DNA of 64,000 bases from Diaporthe sp. PMI_573. Lineage: Eukaryota; Ascomycota; Sordariomycetes; Diaporthales; Diaporthaceae. Made by a program: the position numbers and the translations under genes. Of this stretch, positions 1-8,562 are shown one piece after another (the stretch's first letter is position 1; every line of letters begins with the position of its first letter). The stretch lies in NCBI GenBank assembly GCA_021399435.1, contig JAJTUP010000032.1, forward strand, positions 777,551 to 841,550, in the 5' to 3' direction. The notes under the pieces are model-generated. The model saw nothing but the letters and a program-made list of their open reading frames with translations. It was not told the origin of the DNA and made no database searches.

Positions 1-512
1 AGAAGACGGCGGTAGAGATGACGGTAGTAAGGAGTCAAATATATTGGAGAACACTGCTGGTTAGCATACTTAATGGGCTCAGGGTTTAGCTAGTATCATG
101 GGATCTTGTGTCGCAATTTCTGATGGATCTGGGTCGTAGGATAAAGGCTCTTTATTTTTTCTCTCTGACGACTGAAAAGAGGTCGGTTTCTTATTCATAA
201 GGTCAATACGGCCGCCAGGACCGTTGTGTTGAACTTGCATTTTGGGAAACAGAAGGTAGCTGATACCAACCCCTGACTGGAAGATCTTCCTTCCGGTTGA
301 TCAATTGTATGACGTTTTGGTCTGTTGGATGTGACATCTTGTTCTACATTATATATCCTCGACGTTTATTCAGCGGTTTACTAATCGTCCCAAAAGGGTA
401 AAAATATGATCTGGATCAGTTCTGGATATCCAGGAGGCAGCATGCCTTCGCCCCTGGACTGGATTGGATCGACCCTCGGATCCAGCTCCAATCCAATCCA
501 ATAAGATCACTG
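1..512. mobile_element. Terminal part of a hAT-type element, cut by the window edge
   Basis: No coding sequence is evident in this stretch. From about 455 to 512 there is a cluster of TCCAATCC/GGATTGGA motifs ending in ATCACTG at 512. Read from the other strand the end is CAGTGATCTTATTGGATTGG, almost the same as the end at 15213 (CAGTGATGTTATTGGATTGG). A CAGTG terminus followed by short subterminal repeats is typical of hAT elements. The element would extend leftwards out of the window. The 8 bases after it, 513-520, would be one copy of the target duplication, but the other copy is not visible. Confidence 0.5.
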
Positions 513-564
513 AACTAGGTCAGGATGGGCACGAATCCTAGAGGACAACAATGGTATAAATGGC

Positions 565-1152
565 TTGCTCCATTTTCACACCCATTGGGGAGTCATTCCT
601 ATCGAGGTCGAACTAGAAGGCGAGAAGAGTCACTATTTCCTGGTTCAATTATTTGACGCTTCTACTTATCAAGTTCGGCATTTCGAGTTCCTCACCCCTG
701 TTGCCACCGTCCAGGGATATGGTCAGTGGTCGGCCGAGGAGGATGAAACGCTGATTCAGCTCAGGAGAGAGGGCTTGAACAGCCAGGAGATCCACGATTC
801 AAGACGCCTTGATGACCGTTCAGTGAGTGCTATCACGTCAAGAACCAAGGCTCTGAGCAGTCGCACCCGCGAAAATCTGCTTCTTTTCGCCTGGAGCCAT
901 CATTCCGAGGAATTCTGCAGCCATGAACCAATAAGCGGAGAAAGGATATCTTCTGATGAGAAAAGTTCTCGCATCACCCAGTCTCCAGCCCAAGTATATA
1001 AGTTCGTCTTAGACAGCCATAGCCAAATTCCGGGGCTACAAGCAGACCCAGGCCCTCAACAAAACGCTCAAGCTGGTGCGATTGCGCCCTGCACTGCCCT
1101 ACGCCATGACTTGGTATGGGTAAACGAGAAAAACACTGCTGCAGAGACCTAA
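565..1152 (+). pseudogene. Myb/SANT-like DNA-binding protein remnant
   Basis: A 195-codon open frame whose middle (about codons 53-95) reads like a fungal Myb/SANT-like helix-turn-helix. It contains WSAEEDETLIQLRREG followed by a serine/arginine-rich stretch like RSVSAITSR. Such domains are found in fungal DNA-binding proteins. The downstream part, 990-1110, has a diverged second copy on the minus strand at about 52370-52600, where a different frame gives the better protein, KCQSCKQTHAPNKTLRL. This copy has therefore shifted frame and is probably decayed. It was probably once longer. An alternative is a short live protein, but the frame disagreement argues against that. Confidence 0.4.
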
Positions 1153-1319
1153 ATGAGGCGGGGCATGCTAGTCTGTCAGGGACTGAAGTCACAATAACGA
1201 GGAAGGCCCACAGGGCCACTATTCTGACCCACTTATATGGCTATATAGGGGCTTCCACGCTGCTCGGAAGCCCTGAGGAACCGTGGCTGACAAATAATTA
1301 ACGTGATTACACCGACTAA

Positions 1320-1457
1320 CATGCCGCTGTATGCTACTATTCCCACACACTCGAGGGCACCAAATAAGCACTATTAGAGCCAAGTGTTGCCAAACGTTGC
1401 CCACGATGCCCACGATGCCCACGTCGTCGCCCACGTGACCCAGCTAGTCGAATAGTA
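1320..1457 (+). repeat. Dispersed repeat, copy 1 (inverted copy at 51404-51540)
   Basis: About 138 bp, roughly 90% or more identical by eye to the reverse complement of 51404-51540. It includes the tandem ATGCCCACG motif and the end CACGTGACCCAGCTAGTCG. It lies just 3' of the stop codon of the minus-strand FAR1-like frame, so it may be the terminal or 3'-UTR part of that Mutator-like element. Confidence 0.75.
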
Positions 1458-2034
1458 AGTCAACAATGCCGGGCATTACGGCGACGATCTCGTCCTGCGT
1501 TTCCTTGGCGCCCTCGCCGCCCTCGGCACCGTCACTGCCGTTACCGCCGTCGCCGTTGTCGCCGTCGATATCGCCAGCCGTTAGGTCTACGCATGGCAGC
1601 TGGTTGACAGTCCTCTGTGCCCCCGTCCGCTGCCTCTTAGCCGCTGGCCGTGAGCTTGAGGGTGAAGCCGCCGGCGACCATTTGCAGTCGGCTTTAATCG
1701 TTGTGGCGTTGCTTTTTGTAGCGGTCGTGGGGCGCTGTGTACCTCGGCTGCATACCAATATCTTTCTGTTGGGCTTTGCACTATGGGACACCGTCAGCCA
1801 TCCAGCACTGCTCGTCGCCTTGTCTAAATCAGCCTTGAGGTCCGTATAGGTGTCGTAACCGTCGTTGAAGAGTTTCAGAAAGGGAGGAGGGTTAGAAAGT
1901 GCTGGGCGGCGATGGTTTGTGGCGGTGATGTTGGAGCTTCCATTTAGCACAGTCCGCCTGTCACATCGCCTCAAGTCCCTTCCTAGTACGAGCGGGACAA
2001 CAGTGAAGACCCCTACCAAATCCGTGATATGCAT
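1444..2034 (-). pseudogene. Mutator-like (MULE) transposase remnant with FAR1-type N-terminus
   Basis: A 196-codon minus-strand frame. Residues from about 50 read YDTYTDLKADLDKATSSAGW, then VCSRGTQRPTTATKSN and KADCKW. This is the pattern of the FAR1/WRKY-GCM1 DNA-binding domain at the N-terminus of fungal Mutator-like transposases. It is followed at once by a low-complexity basic then acidic tail (SSRPAAKRQRTG, then Gly/Asp repeats) and a stop. A full MULE transposase is over 600 residues with a central DDE domain, which is absent. The frame therefore looks like an internal-deletion derivative, N-terminus joined to C-terminus. The first about 48 codons are not FAR1-like and the true start is uncertain. 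Confidence 0.5.
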
Positions 2035-2186
2035 TCCTAGTAGACATCAGGCACATCCAAGCGTATTCCCCCAGCCCTTGATGGCTTGGGGGTTAATGAG
2101 CAGCCCAGCAGCAGTTCACAGCGGGCTCGGCAACATGAACAGGTGCAATTGGAGCCCATCCCTTCCGCCGCTGCGCTGCCTATTTT

Positions 2187-2210
2187 CTCCAACACTGTCC
2201 AGTGTTGGAG
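2187..2210. repeat. Near-perfect palindrome, 11-bp arms with a 2-nt loop
   Basis: CTCCAACACTG and CAGTGTTGGAG are separated by TC. The inner bases are CACTG/CAGTG, the same as hAT element ends in this window. It may be two abutting hAT-like termini, an excision scar, or a hairpin. Otherwise 2035-2411 holds nothing I recognise. Confidence 0.6.
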
Positions 2211-2453
2211 TCCAGGGTCAAGCACATTTTGACGCTAGACTGAGTAAGCAAGCCTCCTACAAATCAAATGCCCCCTTCCCCTCTCCCGAACTCGAAGAAA
2301 ATAATTTGATTTGTCACTCCTCATCATCTTTTTCCGATCTGAGTCCTGTCTGGACTTCGGTACTGTACAATTCGCTTTGTCCTTAATCAGTCTGGCCGAG
2401 CTTAACATATCATGCCGTCCGCCAATTACAAACCAGAAGGTTCTTCAAGGTGA

Positions 2454-2861
2454 GTGGCCCATGGTCCTGAAAAAAAGCCAACAGCTAGCAAAATCTATCT
2501 TCTCGCTCCAGCTGAATCTCAATGGATGGCAGTGGCTCAAGACAACATTCCGACACCCGAAAATGCTGCGACCGAAATTTCTCTACCACCAGCAACCTGC
2601 GACGACATCAACGTGAACAACATGAAAAAAAACGAATCTATTCAATGCCTAACCTGTGGGCGTGAATTCACGAGGCAGAGCAATCTGAATAAACACCAGC
2701 AAAATCGCCAGTGTGAATCTAATGTCGGAATGGAGGAAGAAATCGTTTTGGAGCCCTTCGAATGCTTTGGTTGTGGCATGCGCTTCGAGACAAAACCCGA
2801 GCGCAACAAACATATCTCTCAGCGCCAGTGCTGTGAGAATGGCACCATCTTTGTCGGATAG
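2454..2861 (+). CDS. Small protein with two zinc-finger-like motifs
   Basis: A 135-aa frame with two Cys-x2-Cys fingers. The first is CLTCGREFTRQSNLNKH followed by a Cys about residue 88. The second is CFGCGMRFETKPERNKH with a Cys at its end. Both read as C2HC variants of C2H2 fingers, so DNA or RNA binding is plausible and a nuclear location is inferred. An alternative start is the ATG at 2412, joined by a short GTGAGT...CTAG intron at 2450-2488 (39 nt, in frame) to give MPSANYKPEGSS before KIYLLAPAESQW. That intron is shorter than others in the window, so I kept the 2454 start. The protein is short for a transcription factor and could be a fragment. Confidence 0.5.
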   Translation: MAHGPEKKPTASKIYLLAPAESQWMAVAQDNIPTPENAATEISLPPATCDDINVNNMKKNESIQCLTCGREFTRQSNLNKHQQNRQCESNVGMEEEIVLEPFECFGCGMRFETKPERNKHISQRQCCENGTIFVG

Positions 2862-4024
2862 TGGTTGTATTCTCACGGCAGCACAACCCTGTGGGGAAGT
2901 GTTCGCTCCACGAGGTTCCTCGACCTGGGCGTAAGGAGGAGGGGCGTCATTGATGTCCACAACCTATGATCTGTTAATTACGGCTCATATTGATGTCTGC
3001 GGATAATATAGTCTTACCATTGTGATTAATATCACCGATAGAAAGTCGCCAAGTACGTTAGTCAAAATCTTAAATGTCGAGTCGTTGTGCAGATTAGCTG
3101 AGAAGAGGAATATAGATTTAGAAGAGAGGGTAATTGTAGACCTTCTAAGCCACGTACTTAAGTTAAAGCGAGAATTACACCAGAAAATACTGTACTTTCA
3201 AATGTCTCTAGTTTCTTAACAGGTAGGTGGCTTGCGCATGTGGACTACGTCTGTTCCCTCATGCTACTGTATGATACTAAAATAAATTTAAGGCTTGCAC
3301 TATAGACAGTAATAAACGGGAATATTGAGAATCAGCATAGTTGCAATAAATATATTTTAGACGCCTTATGGCATCAACGGCCACGATTTTACAGACTAGA
3401 TTTTGATTCTCACCTGGTAGCAAATGGTAGAGCAGGAACTGAGCCGGTTTCTCCATTTTCATTCTCTTCATCGCCAAATTTCTCTAAGTTCTCCTTCCAG
3501 ACCCTCATATTACCTGTCCTTTTGTTTATACCCCCACCGGACTCGGTTCTCTGAAAGTTGGAACTTTTAGCTCTTGCAGGACTTTCGAAGATTCGAGGTG
3601 TTAATTTTCGAACAAGGCAGAAGTACAATGCAGATTCAAGACTACCTGCTCAGTCATTCGCGCAAGTCTCCGATCAACTGTCAGAGTTGCAAAAGAAATA
3701 AACAAAGAGTACAGCACAGTACATTTCCAAGTGTGTCCTTTTAGCCGAGTTTCTAATGAGGCACCATACTTCATAAAGCACTCCCGGGCTTATTTTAGAG
3801 CCAGGAGTGACTTGCCGGACATGATTTAATGCAATGCCGAGGTCGGACCAGGGTATAAACAAAGAGTAAAATACATACTATAAGGGAACCCTCCTGTTCT
3901 GGTGCTGTGTAGTACTACGCCGTTAGGCGCCTGGGTAATTTACGTCTCATAAGGTTGCTTACGCCAACCCGATTCACCATTCCTCAACTTATCTTTTTAC
4001 ACGTTGAGGGACGCCGTCCTGATA
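2862..4024. other. AT-rich stretch without a recognisable gene
   Basis: Only short frames occur, the best at 3022-3219 (65 codons). None resembles a known family. Base composition is AT-rich and stop codons are frequent, as in old decayed fungal repeats. No terminal repeats were found. Confidence 0.5.
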
Positions 4025-4914
4025 ATGAAGATCACATTTTATGTCGACGTCGTTTCTCCCTTCGCTTACATAGCCTACTATGTTCTCAGGGTATGGCGGT
4101 TGCTTGATTTAAGCTTCTGGACCGCAAAGCTATCCCTAATTTACTCACGCGTGTTATAGCACGATCCAGTCTTCAAAGGCTGTCAAATCACATACATACC
4201 AATCTTCCTTGGTGGACTTTTCAAAAAGACTGGCAACACGTCACCTATTCAAATTAGAAGTTGGTTGACTTCGCCGTAGCCATTGACACTCAAGACTGCC
4301 TCCCCCAACGATCTCTGCTTGACGGAAGATGGGAGATGAAAGGATTGTATGCAGAGATCGGCTCGGCTGACTTAGAAAATGTGCCACAGACAAAGACAGA
4401 TGGATTGATAACGAGCGCCTCCGGTGGGCCAGGTATTTCAATGTTCCAATCGTGACTGATGTCCCCGAGGGCTTCCCGGCGAACACACTGCACATCATGC
4501 GAATTGTCTGCGCGCTCGGCCGCCTCGCCTGCTCCGACCAGCCGCCGACATCATCCCCATCACAGCCTTCCCAAGAAGCCGTCATCAGAGCCCTTGACGC
4601 CTTTTTCGACATCTACTGGGCCAGGGGCCATAACATTACCGAGAAGGATGTCACGGCTGAAGTACTCATGCGTGTTGGGGGGAAGGATTTTGGCAACGTG
4701 TCCCGACTGGCAGCCGGCGAGGCCAAGATGATCCTCGCTGAGAACACGGACCGCGCATTCGCAGACGGGGCATTTGGGTTGCCATGGTTCGCTTGTGAAA
4801 ATGATCGCGGTGAAAGGGAGGGGGTTCTGGGGCGTGGATCACCTAAGCGTGGTGCTGGACTTCTTTGAGCTGGAGAAGCCGGCTGGGAAAAGTGGGTGGA
4901 GGGCAATGCTTTAG
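4025..4914 (+). pseudogene. Kappa-class glutathione S-transferase-like protein (DsbA-like thioredoxin fold), one frameshift
   Basis: Three exons are readable: 4025-4090, 4160-4259 and 4390-4914. Exon 1 gives MKITFYVDVVSPFAYIAYYV, the S-P-F-x-Y signature of the GST kappa / 2-hydroxychromene-2-carboxylate isomerase family. Exon 2 holds PIFLGGLFKKTGN. Exon 3 runs KDRWIDNERLRWARYFNVP and later GAFGLPWF. These are all expected family blocks, so glutathione-linked redox or isomerase activity is likely for the intact protein, in mitochondrion, peroxisome or cytosol. In exon 3 the frame breaks in the G-run at 4817-4824: one extra base separates GLPWFACEND...EREG from FWGVDHLSVVLDFFELEK, which then runs to a stop at 4912-4914. 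Without that base the gene is full length. It is either a very young pseudogene or a base-call error. Introns are 69 and 130 nt. Confidence 0.75.
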
Positions 4915-5709
4915 TTGTTATCGTTGGGCTGTGGCCTACTTGGGCTTGAGTCGCGCCGGTTTCCGCCCTATAGAGTGTAGAGTGTTCGAACAGATGGATA
5001 TCTGCGCCTTGAATGATGAGATATGTTGAAAAATGCAACTTTGGAAAAGCTGCGCAAAGACTCAAGGAGCAGATAAAAACGGAGGATCATAATGCACCGG
5101 AGTGGCGCAAACGCTCGGTGAGGAACCAGGGTCGTTTTGTGGCTGAACTCTCGCTAGGCTAAATGTGCTGCGGTCCTTTGCGTAAAATACCGGTCCACTT
5201 TTCATTCAACACAAGTGCATGCCTTCACCTTTGAAGAGTGCCTTACACCCAAGCGTACGCAAGTGCGTGCACACAAGTCATTCTGGGAGAGTCCGCAGAC
5301 CACATCACTACTTGGTAATGGATGTATTTAAGGATTGGCAGTCCCTTTGTATCCTACATGCTGTTAATATTGGTTTTGTCGGGTTCCCTCCGCGGTCATT
5401 CTCGTGAATGATGTCTTCAACGTCCTTAGAATATGTCGCAGATGAGGCCGGTAAGACAACACAGCAAACACATTCTGATTTTCAACTAGCCGATGAGAAT
5501 AGCTTGAAACATGAGCAAATGATATATTATGCAGGCTTATACGACGGCTTTTTAACTCCTACTGTCGCGAATAATCTCTACTGGAAAGCCTCGCAGGCAC
5601 TGCTGGTCTTCCTTCTGCACATATCTGAATACAAACGTTTACCCCCTACTTGCGTACCACACTGTTTAAGAATGTCATAATGCATTAGAATTGGAATCTT
5701 CATAACAAG
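4915..5709. other. No supported gene; one 90-codon open frame
   Basis: A 90-codon frame at 5408-5680 starts with two Met codons and has no family resemblance that I can see. The rest holds nothing I recognise. It could be the 3' flank of both neighbours, which converge here. Confidence 0.4.
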
Positions 5710-7512
5710 TTATCTCTTCACCCGTTTCCTACGTGAATGATGACTATCATCAGGCCCTGGTTCAGGTGATGTAGATGGCATCTCAGCTCTCCACCGTTTC
5801 CTCGTCGTCGGCCGCAATAAGGGCTGCTCATCGATAGCATGGATCCATGCGGCCTTGTCTACAAGCCTGACCACCTCGGTATATGGGATTGCCATCAGAT
5901 CCGCACCCTCTCCATCATAAGCACTGTCCTCGTCATCCACGGGGTCCGCAAGCTCAGACAGCCTCAGCTCCAGCGTCTTCCCCTGCCGAGCAGCTTCGCG
6001 GACATCAAGATTCCGTAGATCATGCTTTGCCACGAAGGTAATCTCCTCGCCCGACGCCGTAGGGTGGCACCGGAACAGATTCAACGTTATGCCATAAGGT
6101 GGCAGCCGATTTTGGTAGTCCTGGGGTTGGGGACCCGACAATAGGCGCTCATATATCTGCTGGCGGACCTCTGGGTCTTTGTACTCAATGTCAAGACAGA
6201 CCACGATACGGCATTTTCCCTCGCTGCCATAGATGTAGCTTCTCGCACGGTCAAACGGAAGCGGGTGGGAAAAGCCGACCTCGATGATAATAACAGGCAT
6301 ATTAGGCTCGTCATTGGTGTAGATGCAGGCGTCTGGGTGTACTGCTTCGTATTCCGCCCTCTCCTCGCGCCTTTCGTTGTTCCCAGACGAAGAGGATCCT
6401 TCGTGCCTGGCAGCGTGTACCGGCCGCTGGAGTGGCCTGGTCTGGGATCTTGTCCTCGGAGCGCTCGTCTGTGAAGCCGTGCTCGCCTCTTCCTTCTCCT
6501 TCTCTATCATCTGATAAAATGTGTCAGTGAACTTGCACTTGGTCCCATTGAGCGCATCGACATCTTCGCCAGTCTTGGCCTCAATTGACTCCTTAAACAA
6601 TATGCCTGCGTAGTGAGCCGTCCGGTCGTGGATAATCGAGGGCATACGGATGCAGAGTCGTGTGTGTATCTGCTTCGAGTCGTCGTAGACGTGGATAAAG
6701 TCGTACCGGACGGAGTCCAGCGCCCAGCTGCCCAGGTCGTAGAGGTCCTCGACGGACTCGATAGTCAGAAGGTCTTGTTGTAGGAGCTGCAGATACGACG
6801 ATACAGAGAACCGCCGGTGCGCGTTTTGGTCCTCGAACACTCCGCGGACCAACGGGTCGTAACCGTGCTCCTTCTCCTGTCCCAGGAGCCACCAAAGCAG
6901 TTGGTATTCTTGAGCCGTGATATCGATTTCCACAACCTCGGCGTCCTCTGTTGCTCCTCGCACTCGGCGTCGCGGGTGCCGTAACCGCTCGAACTGCTGG
7001 AGCGCAGCCCGTATCGAAGACGGCAGTGACACAGCAGCAGCCTTGCTTTCTCGTGCCGCGATTTCGTCGTCGCGGCCGCAGGCGTCACCGTGGCCGTCTT
7101 CCTCTGCGGGAAGCGAGGGAGTGGTCGAGCAGAATGACGCCGTGTGGTAATCGTCGGCGTCGTCGGTCGGTGAGGCTGGCGAGGAGGAACCAGTAGGTCG
7201 GGCGAGGTCGGCGTCGAGGTTGTGGACGTTGGCGTCGGCGAATGAGCCTCCCTCTGCTTGTCTGTATGTGAGCCCTCTTTCTTTCCTCAGCAATTCTGGC
7301 GATGACATCGCTTCGATTCGACTTCGCTCTGGTTTGATGTTCATTGTGGTGGACGAAGTTGATGCTGCGGAGGCCCATAACCTCGGGAGGCTGGTGTAGA
7401 CGTTGGCCGTCTGTCGGCAAGCTACTGCAGCAGGCCGGCATGGCGCCAAGCAACCGCAGCGCTTACAGGGGCATTTAGCGCCAATCGATATTGGTACCCA
7501 AGCCTGAGCCAA
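5710..7512 (-). CDS. Accessory protein with a PD-(D/E)XK nuclease-like core
   Basis: An uninterrupted 600-codon frame. Residues 1-190 are low-complexity and Ser/Ala/Asp-rich. Around 201-310 come QEYQLLWWLLGQEKE, then VRYDFIHVYDD, then LCIRMPSIIHD. Around 393-445 come HPDACIYTN, MPVIIIEVGFSHPLPF and CRIVVCLDIEY. This order (I-R-M-P-x-x-x-H block, then P-D, then E-V-x-x-S, then a hydrophobic strand) matches a lineage-expanded fungal family with an Uma2-like PD-(D/E)XK fold. Family recall is from memory. The usual Lys after the Glu is replaced, so catalysis is uncertain. The C-terminus ends in RRKRVKR, a likely nuclear signal. The first Met may not be the start: M57 (MNIKPERSR) begins a more typical N-terminus. 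Function is unknown. Confidence 0.65.
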   Translation of the reverse strand: MAQAWVPISIGAKCPCKRCGCLAPCRPAAVACRQTANVYTSLPRLWASAASTSSTTMNIKPERSRIEAMSSPELLRKERGLTYRQAEGGSFADANVHNLDADLARPTGSSSPASPTDDADDYHTASFCSTTPSLPAEEDGHGDACGRDDEIAARESKAAAVSLPSSIRAALQQFERLRHPRRRVRGATEDAEVVEIDITAQEYQLLWWLLGQEKEHGYDPLVRGVFEDQNAHRRFSVSSYLQLLQQDLLTIESVEDLYDLGSWALDSVRYDFIHVYDDSKQIHTRLCIRMPSIIHDRTAHYAGILFKESIEAKTGEDVDALNGTKCKFTDTFYQMIEKEKEEASTASQTSAPRTRSQTRPLQRPVHAARHEGSSSSGNNERREERAEYEAVHPDACIYTNDEPNMPVIIIEVGFSHPLPFDRARSYIYGSEGKCRIVVCLDIEYKDPEVRQQIYERLLSGPQPQDYQNRLPPYGITLNLFRCHPTASGEEITFVAKHDLRNLDVREAARQGKTLELRLSELADPVDDEDSAYDGEGADLMAIPYTEVVRLVDKAAWIHAIDEQPLLRPTTRKRWRAEMPSTSPEPGPDDSHHSRRKRVKR

Positions 7513-8117
7513 TGTGATCTGAGACGGCCCATGTGGACATGAATATGAAATTGTCAGATTCTACGGTCCTGTTGATGATGGGACGTGATCTTAGGAACTT
7601 GTAGATGGGTTGTGCACTGTGTGTGTATTGATGTCTATCTATCCGCGCCTGGCTCCAGTCCCCTCTTCAAGGGGCTGGTTTTGCCTCCGCCGCGGATCAC
7701 GTGATCCCTTCTGGGGGGCGGTCCGCTGTCGACGGCCCGTTTTGAGCCATATCCTTATAGCGGTATTGACGCAGTGACAATGCTATGTCCTCTCCACAGG
7801 GCCAGAATGTATAAATAGCCCTGCTCACGGCCCAAAATTTACATAGCAAAAATCAGAACCTTCCTTCGTGTCTTCTGAGCAGACAGCTTTTGTTCAAGAT
7901 GATCTCTTGACGCGGTCGCCCGCCGTTATGGCGTGACGCCGCACCCTCTCGGCGTAGGCGCTTTCCTTGGGCCTACAGACAGGCACTTGACTAGCCCACG
8001 TGTGCTCCTGTTTTAGTACTAGGGCCTAATAAACAAGAAATCGATTCTATAACTAAAGAAATAAGCAAGGAAATAAACCTTGAATTCCAAGGGGAATTAG
8101 ATAGTTTGCTTGAAAAC
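7513..8117. mobile_element. Degenerate Copia-type remnant upstream of the Gypsy insertion
   Basis: There is a strong TATAAATAG at 7810-7818 inside GC-rich sequence, consistent with an old LTR promoter. Nearer the Gypsy element, 8030-8117 is AT-rich and, joined across the insertion, continues into a Copia RT-like frame at 13999-14140. No LTR pair was found. The upstream part, 7513-7700, is the promoter side of the minus-strand gene at 5710-7512. Confidence 0.4.
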
Positions 8118-8321
8118 TGTGACGACGACGGAACCCTAACCCTGGATGGCCAGGTGGGGCATGCAAGCACGCGATCTAGCGTGCAGGCCAACGCGCTTGA
8201 CTTCTCGTCGCGCCCGCGGTAAAGGCTGCGGCCTTTTCTTTCTCTTGCTTCCCTAGAGTAGAATCTTCGTCCATAGTGCCAATTCAAGGTGTTCACGCCC
8301 TCTGCAACGCTGGCCGTGACA
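8118..8321 (+). repeat. 5' LTR of the Gypsy element
   Basis: 204 bp, TG...CA ends. It contains a pyrimidine-rich tract at about 8232-8253, just before AGAGTAGAAT at 8255-8264, which may be the start of the transcript (R region). Confidence 0.95.
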
Positions 8322-8323
8322 CT

Positions 8324-8333
8324 ATTCTACTCT
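8324..8333 (+). promoter_or_regulatory. Candidate self-priming primer-binding site
   Basis: ATTCTACTCT, 2 nt after the 5' LTR, is the exact reverse complement of AGAGTAGAAT at 8255-8264 inside the LTR. In Tf1-type chromoviruses the 5' end of the RNA folds back and primes at such a site instead of a host tRNA. The match is 10 bp. Confidence 0.55.
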
Positions 8334-8350
8334 CTCTTTACTCGCTGACC

Positions 8351-8509
8351 TAGCGATCAATAAATAAGGTACCCTTTTCGCTGGCTTAGCGATCAATAAA
8401 TAAGCTGCCCTATTTCACGTCGTTCATACGCATCCGACCGAACGACCAACGACCAACGACCAACGACCAACGACCAACGACCAACGACCAACGACCAACG
8501 ACCAACGAC
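8351..8509 (+). repeat. Leader repeats: duplicated 18-mer and about 10 tandem heptamers
   Basis: TAGCGATCAATAAATAAG occurs at 8351-8368 and again at 8387-8404. From about 8441 to 8508 the heptamer AACGACC is repeated about ten times almost perfectly. All of it lies in the untranslated leader before gag. It could be a packaging or translation-related structure, or simple slippage. Confidence 0.9.
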
Positions 8510-8562
8510 TAATGATTGGCTAGTCGACTAACTGACACCGATCAACGACCCGGCCGACCTAG

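Noticed and set aside
1466..1849. Plus-strand 127-codon frame
   Set aside because: It is the shadow of the FAR1-like minus frame, whose motifs are clear.
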